A DNA stretch of 64,000 nt from Juglans regia (GCF_001411555.2 NC_049912.1:26173722-26237721); one strand, 5' to 3'. Counted from the first letter of the stretch, positions 1-12,947 are shown. Made by a program: numbers and translations. The notes: a model not told the origin generated them from the sequence alone.

Positions 1-2005
1 GCAATGCCCAAGTACACATGAAGTATACAAAGTGAGACACCTAATTACCATTCTAGTGAACTGAAAAGAAGATAGAAACTCATGGACTTTCCCACCCTTT
101 AATACAATAGCAGAAAACTATTGTAAAAGAGAGAATATAAAAAAAATCCCAAATTTCCCCCACTGCACGCTCCTTGTTGTTAAAACACCTATCATTCCTT
201 TCCGACCATAGACACCACATTAAGCACAAAGGTATCATACGCCATGTTACTGCCAATTGTGCACTGATATGCCTCCTGTTCCAGCACGCTAGTAATTCTA
301 CCACACTCTTAGGCATTACCCAACTCAGTCCGGCTCTATCAAGGATACCAACCCATAATTCTCCCTCCACCTCGCAATGTAAAAGCAAGTGATCTATCGA
401 TTCTTCATTCCTTTTGCACATGTAGCACCACTCCATGACCACCATACCCCGCTTCCTTAAATTATCAACCGTCAAAATCTTTCCAAGCGCAGCTGTCCAA
501 GTAAAAAACGCAACTTTAGACTGTACTAGTGCCTTCCAAATACTTTTCCACAGGAAGAAAGTGGGCTGTTGTATTGTCAAAGCCTTGTAAAAGGATTTAA
601 CAGTAATCTTTTTTCTCCCCGTGTGAATCCACAACATACGGTCACCCCCATTTCCTCCTACCTTTGCTGAATACAAATAATTATAAAAGGCTGCCATCTC
701 ATCAAGTCCCCAATCCTGAGCATTTCTAGTAAAAGTGAGATTCCAAGTTACCGTCCCATTGACACAACACATCAAATCTAAAACTACCACTTGCTGATTT
801 CCAGCCATGTTAAATGCGACTGGAAAAACAATGTGAAGAGGGCTCTCCCCACTCCAAGCATCGAACCAAAAGCGGATTCTTGCTCCATCACCCATCTCAA
901 ACCTAATATGTTTTTCAAAGGTGTTCCTCCCCTTTCTAACGAATTTCCATAGGCTTACTCCATATGACCCCTTACCCTCCTTAAAACTCCATCCTCCCCA
1001 CTCACTACCATACTTGTGTTCAATTACCTCTCTCCATAGCGAGTTCCCTTCCATTTGATACCTCTACAACCCCTTACCAAGAAGTGCCTTGTTGAAGATG
1101 CTCAAATTTTGCACCCCTAATCCCCCATTCACAATCAGACAACACACCCTTTGCCAACTTATAAGGTGAAATTTGATTTCCTCCCCCATGCCACCCCACA
1201 AGAAAGCTCTAAACAACTTTTCAATTCGGTTTGCCACACCCACTGGTAATGGAAAGAGGGAAAGATAGTAAGTGAGAAGGTTGGAGAGAGTACTTTTAAT
1301 AAGTGTTAACCTCCCCCTTTTGATAGATATAGCTGTTTCCACCCCGATAATCTTTTTTCAATCTTTTCTACCACCCCATCCCAAATGCTCTTTGCTTTGA
1401 ATGACGCCCCAAGGAGAGTCCAAGATATTTCATAGGAAGTGAAGCAATTTTACAACCAAACAACTCTGCTAGGGAAGCAATATTACTCACATCCTCCACC
1501 GGTACCAATTTCGACTTCCCCAAATTCACCTTAAGTCCCGAAACAACTTCAAAACACAACAAAACCGCCCTTAGAGCTTGAATCTGATCGCTAACAACAT
1601 CACAGAAGATAAGCGTATCATCCGCAAATAATAAGTGAGAAATGGAACTGACACCATTACTGTTGTTGCCCACCGAAAAACCTGTGATAAATCCCCCCCT
1701 AACGGCAGCTTCCACCATGTAGCTCAAAGCCTCCATTACTAAAACAAAGAGGAATGGTGATAGTGGATCCCCTTGTCGCAAACCCCTCGAAGGCTGAAAA
1801 AAACCACAAGATTTTCCATTGACTAGAACCGAGTGGTCGAAACACAATGTTTAATCCATTCGCACCACCTGTTTCCAAAACCACATATTCTTAACATATA
1901 GAATAGGAAGTCCCGGTCATAAGCCTTTTCCACAAAACTGCCTTTAGAGCTTGATTTCTCATCCTTCGAAACCTAAAATTAATAGGATAAAGACCGTGAC
2001 ATAAC
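1..2005 (-). mobile_element. 5'-truncated L1-type LINE fragment, antisense to the host gene
   Basis: This is the 3' half of a plant non-LTR retrotransposon. Reading leftward it carries the RT core, the thumb/connection region and a C-terminal zf-RVT region, so its 3' tail lies beyond base 1. Recognisable coding sequence fades at about 2000; the 5' limit is approximate and no target duplication can be seen because one end is outside the window. It lies upstream of an exon of the CID-like gene and in antisense, so it probably sits in an intron of that gene (inference). Confidence 0.85.
80..1884 (-). pseudogene. LINE ORF2 remnant: reverse transcriptase and zf-RVT
   Basis: The ORF2 product would be the LINE endonuclease/reverse transcriptase; only the RT palm onward remains. 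The segment 1847-1368 shows the RT motifs GLRQGDPLSPFLF and LLFADDTLIF, the second containing the catalytic FADD box. The segment 1342-1064 continues with a LIKSTLSNL motif, and 1054-80 carries the zinc-binding WCYMC..DHLLLHC signature of zf-RVT. Frameshifts near 1850, 1370 and 1060 split what should be one frame, so no functional enzyme can be made. The sequence closely parallels the sense-oriented LINE at 3-10 kb, so the two are probably related families. Confidence 0.85.
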
Positions 2006-2142
2006 CCATCTTTGTTAGCTTCCAAACGTAGAAAGCCAGATCTTCTACAGTCCCCTCTTACTGATCATGGCCTTGAACCAGATCTGATTTCTGCCTTTGT
2101 TTTTATCTTGAACCCATCTTGTTATCCCATGTTAGACATTTA

Positions 2143-2330
2143 GGTTGTGTTTGGATGTTGAAGTGAGTTGAGATGAGATGATAAAATATTATTAGAATAT
2201 TATTTTTTAATATTATTATTATTTTGGGATTTGAAAAAGTTGAATTGTTTATTATATTTTGTATTGGGATTTGAAAAAGTTGTAATGATGAGTTGAGATG
2301 AGTTGAGATGAGTTTGGTAACCAAACTCAC
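2143..2330. mobile_element. Tourist-like MITE (GAGATGAG family), copy 1
   Basis: A 188-bp AT-rich element flanked by TTA on both sides (2140-2142 and 2331-2333), the target duplication typical of PIF/Harbinger. The ends are roughly inverted (GGTTGTGTTTGG at the left; the right end reads GTGAGTTTGG when reversed) with subterminal GAGTTGAGATGAG repeats. Similar elements occur at 41937, 55082 and, more diverged, near 13434. No coding capacity. Confidence 0.7.
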
Positions 2331-2812
2331 TTACAATCATGATTTTCTAGCCTTTTTCACCGCAAAACCAAGACAACCTATTTTCCTCATATACATTATA
2401 GGGAGGAATATCCTGAAATTTTGCTTTATATTCCAGCCCACTAAAACCCATCAACAGTACATCTTTCGTAGCTAGATTTGAACTATAAACCCTCTACTTC
2501 CTGTTTCCATCCATAAGAATATCAAAGAAATAATATTTTCCTTCACATTTACCTTGTTTCTTTTCTTGATCATCAGTCAAACTTGACTTATGAAAATAGG
2601 TTTTTCCTAAAATGTATTCCTATCATCCCATGTTCTGAGGCTACCCTATCTTCTCAATAGAAGTTTGTTTTGAGCTCTGAAATATTAATCTAATACAACA
2701 ATAGCTTGCTTCCTTTTTTTTTCCTGTTTTGTTGTTTCATAAAGAATTACCAAAGATATTTGTAGTGCGTAGCTATTGATAATCTTTTTAAAAATGTGTT
2801 TTGGGCATGCAG

Positions 2813-5800
2813 GATCAAGCGCAGTTTTCACAATCAAGTATTGGCTTGGATTTATGTCGCTCTAGTTCCTATGATCATGCTAAACAACTGGCATCTGAAC
2901 AACCTTTTAAGAACTTTCCCGTGTCAGATGGCGAAAACAGGTTTTTGTTTCATGTTTTCCAGTTGTATGTTGTATACTTAATTATAGGTTTCATAGAAAC
3001 GAAGCTGTTTGAGATTGAGTATGCAGGAAGCAGCGCTCTACGCATTATTGAGAGGGGAAGGAAGGTGACTAAGGATTTGTTTATCAGTTTCACTGCTGCA
3101 AAATGGGTTGCACGGTCCCTTGAAGGAGGTGTTCTAGCGGATGCGAAAAAGGACTTCATCAAAACTTTCAGTTATGGCAGTAGTGCCTATATTGCTTTTG
3201 TTTGGAGCTCCGTGAGATGTGTGGTGGTGGGGTGAACGCTGCAGGGGAGAAGTATGGAGTCATATGCTGAGGCTGTAGCTGGAGTTGCTCCAGCCATGGG
3301 AGGAGTTGCTGGTGAATCAGATTTTGAATTGAAGGGCAGGGATGGTATTTCAAAGGATGGGTAGAGAAGAAAGGTCAGTCAGAGGAGCTTACACAAGAAT
3401 GGATGGAGGCTCTCTTTTCAAGGGGAGAGTAGTAGAGAAGATTTCCTTACCTAGCATATAGGAGGAACTTATAGCTGAGAGGGAGAGGCTTACGGGTTTA
3501 ATAAATAGAATTGATTCAGATTTGGACCTGGATCAGGGAAAAGAAGGATTCAGAAAGGCCCACCTGCAAGCAGGCTTGGTGCTGGAGGGCCAAACCCTTA
3601 GGCCCATCTGCAAGCAGGTTTGAGGTCGGATCCTCATTGGGAGTTCATCCACTGCCGGCCGACACCCACCGGATGGGGTTACCACAAACTTGGTCGACGG
3701 GGGAAGGTGCGCTGGTGGCTGGTCTCTCGGACTTTTAACGGTGGAGCCGCCGTCAGACTCAAGAGAAGATGGGGTGTTTTCTGAGGCAGAAAAAGCCGGA
3801 TACCAGATGGGGTCACCACAGACTTGGTCGACGGGGGGCGGCGAGCTGGTGGCTGGTCTCTCGGACAAGGGGGGGCGACGGTGGAGCCGCCGTCAGACTC
3901 AAGAGAAGCGGGGGGGTTTTCTGAGGCAGAAAAAATCTGCTTTCCAGCTCATAAGGTCATGGACTCTCCCCAAATTGTGCCTTTGGTGGAAATGGTGGCC
4001 ACCTCGAGTTGGGAGAAGGATCCTACAGAGGTGAGGAGTGGCGAGGCTGACATGGAGGCAACGGGAGGCTTTTCTCAGCAAGCGATAGTCCCTCTAGATT
4101 TCTTTGGGACTGAAGAAGAGTTAGACATTGTGGGGACGACACACACAGCTCCTTTGGAGTGTGAAGATGCCTGTTGGGAAGACCCATTTCCACTGATATC
4201 CCTACACTCGTATAAGAACAGTAATTTCCAAGCCTCAAATTGGTTTCTGAATAAAGGAGATGCAAGAAAGTGTGGGAATTTTATGTGATGGTTTTGAGGA
4301 CCAGCTCATTGCCCTTTTTGTAGCCATAGAAGTTGGCAAGCACAATTCGGGATCACCCAGGGAGCTCACTTCAGCTAAGAAGCAAGCTAGAGAACTCCAA
4401 AGGCTTGACTAGACAGTGAATGATGGTGCAAGTGGAAAGAGCTCTAACCGGGGAAGAGTGAGGGGAAGGGCAAAGGAAGTGGTTTTATGAAACCAAATAT
4501 TGTTTCTTGGAATGTAAGGGAGCTGAATGAGAAGGATAAATGACTTAAAGTCAGAAATTAGCGTCGTAAATAGAAGGTAGACATTGTATGTTTACAAGAA
4601 ACGAAATTGACAGTTATTTCCCTTCGTATCATTAGAAGTTTGTGGGGTTGTAGTCAAGTGGGACGTCATTATTTACCGTCCAATGGAGATCCGGGGGCAT
4701 ACTAGTAATGTGAGATAAAAGAGTGGTGGAAAAAAAAAGGAAGATTTTCTGGGAGATTACGTGGCGGCATGCTCGTTTAAGAATGTCATCGATGGTTATC
4801 AGTGGGCTTTTGCAAGTGTCAATGGGCCTAATCTTGACCGGTCTTGAAGTTTACTTTGGTATGAGTTGGCTGGTATTTGCAACGTATGGGACCTACCTTG
4901 GTGTATTGGAGGTGATTTTAATGTCACTTGTTTTCCGAGTGAGAGATCGGGTTGTTCCAGTTTCAACCCACCCATGGTAGATTTTTAACTTCATCTCTGA
5001 ACAGAATTTACAGGATATTCCTCTTGCAGGTGGCTCCTTCACTTGGTCTAGCAATCGAGATCTTCCATCATGGTCAAGGATAGACAGATTTCTAATCTCA
5101 CCGGATTGGGAGGCACACTATCCGGATCTCATTCAGAAGAGTTCCCAGGTTGTGTTCGGATCACTTTCCCATTCTATTGAATTGTGGGAGCATTCGAAGA
5201 GGTCCAAGGTTCTTCAAATTTGAGAACATGTGGTTGAAGTTAGAGGGTTTTCTGGATAGAATAAGACAATGGTGGTCTTCTTACCCTTTCCAAGGTAATT
5301 CTAGTTATATTTTGGCATGTACAAACAACAAGAGGAAAACAAGCGTTGTATTCTCTCTCCCCGTACATCCAAGAAAACCCTAAGGAGACCGCTTCCATCC
5401 ACCATTGCCGGCGAGTGACCCCTCGCCGCTGTCACAGACAAAGCCGACGAGCCCCGTCGACTTCGCTGATGGCTGTCCGACGTTGGTCCAGAGGAGAGAG
5501 AAATCCTTACGAAGTGAGAAAACCCTAGATCTGTCGCCACCCACCCTTGCCGGCAACAGATACCGCACCGTTTTGTCACAGATAAAGCTGACGGACCCCG
5601 GCGACTTCGTTGAGGGCCGTCTGGCGTCGGTCCACCCTCCGGCGACCTAGATTTCTCTTTGTCGTCTCTCAGAGTACTTCGGCGACCCCCACGACGGCTC
5701 CGTTGGTCTTGCCGTTGACACAGAACGAGTCAACGCTTTTCGGCAAGTCTTCTAGGAGTACTCCGACATCAAGCAGTGGTCTTCAATTGTGTCCCTGTGT

Positions 5801-8800
5801 TGCAGATTTAGATTCTCTGAGATGACGAATGGTTGTTGAAGGAGGGGAGTTAGTCAGCATGGGTTCTTCTATAGAGTTGGTCATAGAATCTAAATCTTTT
5901 ACATTGATGAAGGAGGGGAGCATGTTGGTTATCACTGAAAGGAGTTGAAGGGTGATATCTAAGCTGGTTCTGGGTTTAACAACAGTACAGTGGCTGGCCA
6001 AGGCCATGGAAGCGTGCACAAAAGATGAGAAACAAGATTTTTTCTCTACTGTTTAGGAAGGTAGACATAGTTTCACGGCGCATCGTTGCTCGAGGATGTT
6101 ATATGATGGTGGTGGAGTATGGAGGTGGAGAGGAGGAATTTATTTTCATTCCTGAGGAGGGGAGTAGTGGCTGGAGAAGGATGGGGGAGGTGCTGCGTGA
6201 TTTTTCCTTCAGCAAGGGAGGGAGTGACGGTTTGGAAGGACAAGGTGCTGTAGGACATGGCTCTATCAGGGAGCCGCGTAGCAGACATGTGGCGAGGCAA
6301 TCCTATGCAGCAGCTCTAAAGATGGGTCAGGCTTCGGGTGTTCAGAGTGAGGAGGGTTTGCAAATTATGCCTCAAGACCAGCTTGTCGAGATGCACAATT
6401 CTTTAAAAGAGATGGAAACCCAACTTGGCAAGTTGAAGGCAGCGATAACTATATTGTCTACGAAAATAGACTAACTTTCAGTTGGAGGCAACATGGTTGT
6501 AAGTAACAAGATAGGCCCGAATCCTTTAAACTCAGAAAAAGGAAAGCGGAAGACCAGATTCGGCCTTGTCCCTATAACCAGATACAAGAGAGTATGGCGG
6601 GTCAAAAGGAAATCTAAGTTATTTGAAGCGGGGTCTATATTGGGTATTGGCGTAGAGACATCAGTGGAATGTCATTCGCCTCATGTAACACAGGATAGAC
6701 TGATAGTCGGTATTACACTCTTGGTCCCCGAAGAAACTATGGCTCCCTCGTCAGAATTGAAGGAAAATTGTGTACTGCTAACGTCTGAAGGAGATGTAGG
6801 ATCCCCTATCACCCTAGAGGTGAAGGGACTTACTATCACCCCAGAATCTCCAACGGAGAGAACAATGGAGTTGCTAGAGAACCTATGGGTTTGGCGTTGG
6901 TGCCTTGTGTAGAGTCGGGAGCGCAGTTGGATACTGTGTTTGGGGATAACGTTGCTCCCCTGGTCTCTCTTCCTCCAATAGCATACTGGATTCTGCTTAA
7001 AGTTAACGAGATTCAGCAGTTTTTGGGAATCTCACATGGAGGATGTGAAGATCAATTCAAAGAACTAATTACTGCGATTGAGGCAAGTCACGCGCTTGAA
7101 ACCAAATTAAATTTCAAGAAAAGCAGGGAGTTATGGCGTCTTTCTTGGGCAATCAATTACGACACTAAGGGTGGTAGCTCAACTAGAGGGAGGTCTAAAG
7201 GGAGGGCATTGTGAAGACGAGAATCAAGGGGTTGGGGTTGGGTGTTTAGGTAGAGTTTTAGTTCTATGGGAAACAAGGGGTTGGGCCTGGTCTGGTGTAT
7301 TTTGGGTTGTTTTTCCACTGGCTTTTTGGGTCATTAGGGGCTTTTTGGGTCATTTTGGGCAATGTGTTTTCTTGTATACATTCAGTGTATTTGATTTCTC
7401 CTTTTGATATATATAATTTTTTACTTATAAAAAAAAAAAAATTTGGCCTGCAAATTAAAGTATTTGAAAAATGACTTGAAGGAGTGGAATGCGCAAGAGT
7501 TTGGTAATGTGGAGAGCCAGAAAATTGTTCTATTGGAGGAGCTTCAGGGCTTGGAGGACGTGGAAGAGGAGAGGGTTCTTTTTGAAGCATAAATCTAATA
7601 CTTGTACTCCCAAGTGATTGCAGACATTGAATGGTTCTCTTTTCGAAGGAATATCTTGGCGACAAAAATCACGAGCATTATGGTTGAAGGAAGGAGATAG
7701 ATACATCAAGTTTTTCCACCAAGTGGCCAACTCACATAGATGAAACAATGCTATAGATACTCAGATGATAGATGGGCGGCCTTATCCAACCAAACCGAGA
7801 TCTCAGACCACATTGTCAATTTCTATGATAAGTTGTTTTCGGAATAGTTTGAGTGGAGGCTAAGACCCGATGGGCTGGTTTTTGATGTTCTTGACCCTCA
7901 GGCTTTGGAACGACTTGAAAGGCCTTCTGAAGAGGTAAAGGTCAGGCTGGTGGTTAAGGGTATGGCGGGTGATAATACGCCAGGCCCTGATGGCTTTTCC
8001 ATGGCCTTTTTTCAGACTTGTTGGGATGTGCTTAAAGATGATATCATGGAGGTTTTCCATGAATTTCATGGATGCAGGTGGGAAAATTCTTAATGCAACT
8101 TTTTAGCACTCATTCCTAAAAAGCCTGGCACAGTAGAGGTGAAAGATTTTCGTCCCATTAGTCTGGTGGGTGGGCTATACAAAATTTTATCCAAAGTATT
8201 GGTGAACAGGTTGAGCAAGGTGATGGAAAGCTTGATTTGGAAGCCTCAAAATGCATTTGTTCAAGGTAAGCTATCCTTGACTCGGTACTTATAGCCAATG
8301 AATGTCTGGAGAGTCGTATTAAATCGGGAGAGCCGGAACTCCTATGTAAGTTAGACATGGAGAAAGCTTATAATCACGTCAATTGGAGCTTCTACTTTAT
8401 ATGCTTGAGAGATGTTTCTTTAGCACTAAATGGTGTTCTTGTATCCATCATTGTATCTCTACGGCCTGCTTCTCTGTATTGGTAAACGGTATGTCAAAAT
8501 GTTTTTTCAAAAGCTTCCGAGGTTCGCGACAAGGGACCCTCTTTCTCCGCTTCTCTTTGTCTATGATGGAAGCTTTCAGCAAGATGATTTCAGGGGTCGT
8601 GGTGGGTGGGTTCCTATCAGGATTCTCAGTGGGAGAAGCAATTTCAGGTTCGCTTAATATTTCTCATATACTATTTGTTAATGATACTCTAATCTTGTGT
8701 GAGGCCAGACATTAGCAAATTCGAGCATTGAGGGCTCTCTTATTATGCTTTGAAGCCGTGTCAAGGTTGAAGGTCAATTTGGTTAAATCAGAGGTAGTGT

Positions 8801-11800
8801 CAGTGGGGTATGCACCCAATATGGAGAGTTTGGTGTCCATCTTGGACTGTAAGATATCTCAGTTGCCCATGAAATATCCTGGCCTTCCATTGGGTGCGGC
8901 GTTCAAGTCAAAATCCATGTGGGACGATGTGCTAGAAAAAATGGAGAAGAAATTAGCTAGTTGGAAGCGGATGTACTTCTCTAAAGGGGACGAGATAACT
9001 CTCATCAAAAGCACTCTTTCTAATTTGCAAACATATTTCCTTTGATTTTTTTTGCTCCCCGCCAAGGTGACTCATCGCATGGAAAAACTCCAACGTGATT
9101 TTCTTTAGGGAGGGATAAAGGACGAGTTTAAATTTCACTTGGTGAGATGGGCCACAATTTGCTCCCTCGTCAAAGAAGGAGGCTTGGGTATTCGGAATTT
9201 GAAATCTTTCAACAAAGTCTTACTTGGCAAATGGTTATGAAGATATCACCAAGAATGGGAGGCCTTGTGGCGAACCGTCATTGCTTTGAAGCACGGGGAA
9301 TCATGGGGAGGGTGGTGTTCCAATGAGGTGAGTGGGCCTCATGGAGTTGGGCTTTGGAAACATGTTAGAAGAGGGTGGGACACCTATGCAGCACATACTT
9401 GCTTCAAAGTTGACAACAAAGTGAAGGTAAAATTTTGGCACGACTTATGGTGCGGTGATCAGGTACTAAAGGAAGTTTTTCCACAAGTCTATGGCTTAGC
9501 AAGAAGGAAAGAAGATCAACAGCAGATTTAGTTATCATTTCCAATGGCCTTCCCCAATGGAACTTTACTTTCCTTAGAGATGCACAAGATTGGGAGATTG
9601 ATGACTTTTCAGTCTTTTTTGACCTTTTGTACTCCACTCGTGTGTCGGGGGAAGGTGAAGACAAGATTTATTGGCGCCCCTCTAAGAAGGGAGTTTTTAC
9701 GGCCCGTTCTTTCTACCATTCCTTGATCATGCACAACTAAGACCCGTTCCCATGGAAGAGCATTTGGAAGACAAAGGCACCTCCTCTAAAGACAGTTTTT
9801 TTTTTTGTATGGACAACCTCTTTGGGATTCTTACTATAGATAGCCTGAGAAAACTTGGCATTAGCTATAGACTGGTGTTATATGTGTAACAAGAGCGAAG
9901 AGTCCACTGACCATCTATTACTGCATTGTGAGATTGCCATGACCTTATGGACTGAAGTCTTTGCACGATCGGGGTTAGCGTGGGTGATGCCAGAAAGGGT
10001 ATGTGATTTTTCAGCCTCTTGGAGAGGTGTTAGGGGCAACTCTCAAATTGCATCTGAATGGAAGATGTTACCTATTTGTCTATGGTGGTGCATTTGGAGG
10101 GAGTGGAACGCAAGATGCTTTGAAGATGAAGAGAGATCAATGGAAGAGCTTAGAATTTTTTTTTCAATACTTTACTCTATTAGTCGATTGTAATTGATTT
10201 TCATGGTAGGTCTTTTCATACTTTGTCTCTCTTTTGATCAATAAAAATTTGTTTACTGATAAAAAAAATAAAAAACTTAATTACAGGTTTCATTGAGAGA
10301 TTAACTGCTCATGGGTTCATGAGAATGGGTTTCCCTAATGTAATTATTTAAACATGAAGTTTTGCCTTTTTTCTGATTTATTAAATTTAGCATTTTAAAT
10401 TTGTAGGAACCAGGAAAATGCAGACAGTGAACAGCGTGGAGGCAATAATAATGCCCATGAGTTGACAGAGAAGATGATAGTGAGTTAGATTCCTTAACTA
10501 ATATGATTTTCCTTATGGTAACTTGGGGATGCCTCATGATCACTTAGTTGCTTTTAACATACATGTTTTGCGTTTTTATTTGCACTAATGCAGCTAGCTG
10601 AGGATGCTCAATTGTCAAAAGCTGAGGGTGAGTGAAGCTTCTTGCCCATATGTATGCCAAATATGGCTACTTACATTTAAGCATGAAACTAATTTTCATA
10701 GGATGTTAATGTTTTGCTCAAAATATGATTTTGGTCTGCGAATGGTGTTAGCTCTTAACTCCATTCCTATTGATTGTTTCAGTTTAGTCTTGCAGTTTCA
10801 CAAACACCTAAATGTTACCTTCTTAACAATTACTAATAAATGTGGCATGTCTATTTGCTGGTTTCAGATAATTAAATATTTGGAGACGTGAATTTAAGCT
10901 TTGTGACACCTAGCACGAGTACTACTTGTCTCTCTATATATTTTTTTTGAGATTTGTATATAGCTTAACGTGTCATACCCGTATTAGAAGGATGTGCAAA
11001 GAAAAAAGTGTAAGTGAGGGTAAGAATAGGGTAAGAACTAAATGGAATAATCACTGCTTCATGGATGAAACTGAAATCTGATACATAACTTAAGGAGTAA
11101 GCTTGTATTCTGATATAGTATTTATGATTTGAATGACTTGCTGTTTGGATTTACCTTCATTGAATTTTTTCCTTCACAAGAGAGCTTACTTTAACATCAG
11201 TCTTTACTCTTATTGAACTTCTTTCCTCTATATCATCTGAATGCTATTGCTACTGCAGAACTAAACATAATCTGACTATGGCACATTGTTTAACATAGAT
11301 TCATGACCCATGACATATTAATAACTACCATTTAAAATGAGCAACGCTTGCTGTCTGGATTTACCTTACGGCATTGCTTTTATAAGAAGGGGGTTTACCC
11401 CGATAAGCTACTCTGCTTGCTTAGCTGTTTCCACTATCAGTTATATCATCTTCTGAATACTGCATAATGGTTGTTTTGCAATCTCAAACTTAGTAGTAAA
11501 CTATGGTACATTTATTTTTATGCAGATTCACAGCCACAGCTGGATGTGAAGAAAGAAGGCTCTGATATAGGGGGATTATCCCATTCTGTCACTTATGCTT
11601 CATCATCTAGTGTTCCAGCGAAGGATCATGAAAAGACAAATTTTCCTGGTGAGCAGTCTGAGGTTGTGCGATCTGGAAAAGTGCATGGAGAAACACAATC
11701 TCTAATCTCTCGTGGACAATCTGGTACTTCTACGTCGTCCAGTTCAGATAGTGTAGGCGGGGCCCCAGCTATAAGTGGACTTGATTTATCACCAAGTTCA

Positions 11801-12947
11801 TCAGTGGGCTCGTTATCTTCTGAAAAGTCAACCCTAAATCCCCATGCTAAGGTTTGACTGATTGGATCTTGCATGTTTCTCTTGCTTAGTAGACATCAGG
11901 GCACTTAGTAGGGCAAATATGGGCATTGTACTATTGGTAATGCATATCCATTTCATGAGTGTGTAGTAAGCATTATGTTCTTAGAAAAAAAAAAGGGAAT
12001 GTTTTGTTCCAGGTGTGTTTCTCACTTTCTTCTCTTATTTATGACCAGGAATTCAAACTCAATCCTCATGCAAAGAGTTTCACCCCATCTCAGATGCCTG
12101 TCAGGCCTCAGTCCCCTGTTTCTGATGGTTCATTATATTTCCCACCAAATGTGTCTGCTGTACCGCATATGCCTGGCATGCCTATGGGCGTTGGAGTAAG
12201 TATACTAACTCAAAATTACTCCCCCCTGCCTGTTTGCAACTTTTCATATTTGATCACATTAAGCATCTAAGCTTCCCCGTCTGGTTTGATTAAAAGATTG
12301 GAGCACATATTCTAAAAAATATGCCAGGATAGGTAAAATGGCACATTTGTTATTTGCATTTGGTTCTGCACGATTGTGTGTATTTAACTTTCTTGGTGTG
12401 CGACAGATTGGACACTCATTTCACGGGCACCAGCCTGTCATGTATAACCCACAGGTTGCACCAATGCAATCGCCACCTTCATATTTTCCTGCTAATGGCC
12501 CTCAGGTGCGACATGATTCAGAACTTTATGTTGGAGGCTACATAAGAATTCTTGTAAAGGTGTTGTCTTAGTATAAGTTAATACTTTGGCATTGATTACT
12601 TATTTCTCTCTATTTGCAGTATGGGCCACAGATGCTTCTTGGCCACCATAGGCAAGTTTTATACATGCAAGGCTACCAACCTGTAAGCTACTTTGTTATC
12701 ATTTTTTGAGTTGTTATTGTCTTGGTTCAAAAATTCATATTTTCTCTGAGATTTTAAAATTTTGAAGCAGCTCAATTTTCTTTTTCTTTTTTTTTTTTTT
12801 TTTTGTTTCGGGATGGGGTTTGGAGTATGTTGTATACTACAAAACATCTGGTGCACTTCTCTTTCGGAATAGGATTGATCTAGGTTACTAATTGAATTGC
12901 TTGCTGTTCTCTTACAGGAAATGCCTTACAAAGGGCGAGATTTTTAG
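2813..12947 (+). CDS. Polyadenylate-binding protein-interacting protein (CID3/CID4-like), 3' part
   Basis: This is the C-terminal half of a plant ataxin-2-related protein that binds the MLLE domain of poly(A)-binding protein, a cytoplasmic role in mRNA regulation (family knowledge). Eight exons fit one frame: 2813-2940, 10407-10479, 10594-10627, 11526-11851, 12049-12195, 12407-12505, 12620-12682 and 12918-12947 (TAG). All junctions are GT-AG with matching phases. The PAM2 motif is built across the 11851/12049 junction: [10 protein letters not shown] followed at once by [12 protein letters not shown], a doubled LNPHAK. A low-complexity Ser/Thr stretch precedes it and a Pro/Met/Gln-rich tail follows. 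The start codon and the LSm/LsmAD domains should lie left of base 1. The 2941-10406 intron is swollen by a LINE. I am sure of the family, less so of CID3 versus CID4. Confidence 0.85.
3000..4440 (+). pseudogene. LINE ORF1 remnant (outer element)
   Basis: The first ~230 bp encode a conserved plant LINE ORF1 N-terminus (pattern FEIEYAG, then [28 protein letters not shown]). The same pattern is seen, diverged, in the nested element as [10 protein letters not shown]...KQDFFSTV. After 3235 the frame is broken; GC-rich stretches at 3510-3930 contain two imperfect copies of a block around 'acttggtcgacggggg' (3689 and 3823). The 3' part (about 4340-4440) recalls the ORF1 C-terminus. The product would be an RNA-binding chaperone; no intact frame remains. 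Confidence 0.6.
5326..7440 (+). mobile_element. Nested non-autonomous LINE carrying ORF1 only ('half-LINE')
   Basis: The outer LINE reading frame stops at 5320 and resumes at 7445, which delimits a 2.1-kb insert. It is flanked by an imperfect duplication (tttggcatgtacaaa at 5311 and tttggcctgcaaatt at 7442) and ends in 'tttttacttat' plus A12 or more. It begins with a C-rich leader (5330-5830), then ORF1, and passes from the ORF1 stop (7212-7214) directly to a LINE 3' UTR of about 200 bp. No endonuclease or RT sequence is present, so it must have relied on enzymes in trans. Confidence 0.8.
5950..7214 (+). pseudogene. ORF1 of the nested half-LINE
   Basis: Pieces in nearly one frame read through an ORF1-type protein: [10 protein letters not shown] near 6000, a [19 protein letters not shown] segment near 6100, a basic block KGKRKTRFG near 6530, and a C-terminal helix-rich part ending [18 protein letters not shown] near 7130. 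It is interrupted by a stop at 6047-6049, a stop at 6472-6474 and a frameshift near 6895. The C-terminal segment and its Ser/Arg-rich tail resemble the ORF1 end of plant LINEs. The protein would bind RNA; no zinc knuckle is clear. Confidence 0.65.

Larger units (their letters stand above)
4483..10192 (+). pseudogene. LINE ORF2 remnant: endonuclease, reverse transcriptase, zf-RVT
   Basis: APE-type endonuclease motifs are readable despite stops: [15 protein letters not shown] from about 4499, [10 protein letters not shown] from about 4579, and [12 protein letters not shown] near 4910. The nested element interrupts the frame after SSYILAC (about 5320), and the frame resumes at about 7445 with [13 protein letters not shown]. 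The RT region shows DNTPGPDGF (about 7970), [17 protein letters not shown] (about 8116) and a degenerate FVNDTLIL (about 8680) where the catalytic box FADDTLIF is expected, so the first catalytic Asp is lost. zf-RVT motifs WCYMC and DHLLLHC lie near 9870-9930. At least six frameshifts or stops make it inactive. Confidence 0.85.
2995..10274 (+). mobile_element. Full-length, decayed L1-type LINE inserted in the CID-like gene intron
   Basis: The element is bounded by a 19-bp target duplication, acttaattataggtttcat at 2976-2994 and acttaattacaggtttcat at 10275-10293 (18/19 identical), and ends in an A-rich tail (10259-10274). In order it holds an ORF1-like region (3000-4440), an endonuclease region (from about 4483), RT (about 7900-8900) and zf-RVT (about 9850-10190). 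It is in the same orientation as the host gene. Many stops and frameshifts show it is old. A second element interrupts it at about 5326-7440, so its own length is about 5.2 kb. Confidence 0.9.

Noticed and set aside
3511..4288. Several frames of 75-154 aa as host genes
   Set aside because: They lie inside the LINE between its target duplications, overlap one another and are repeat-driven.
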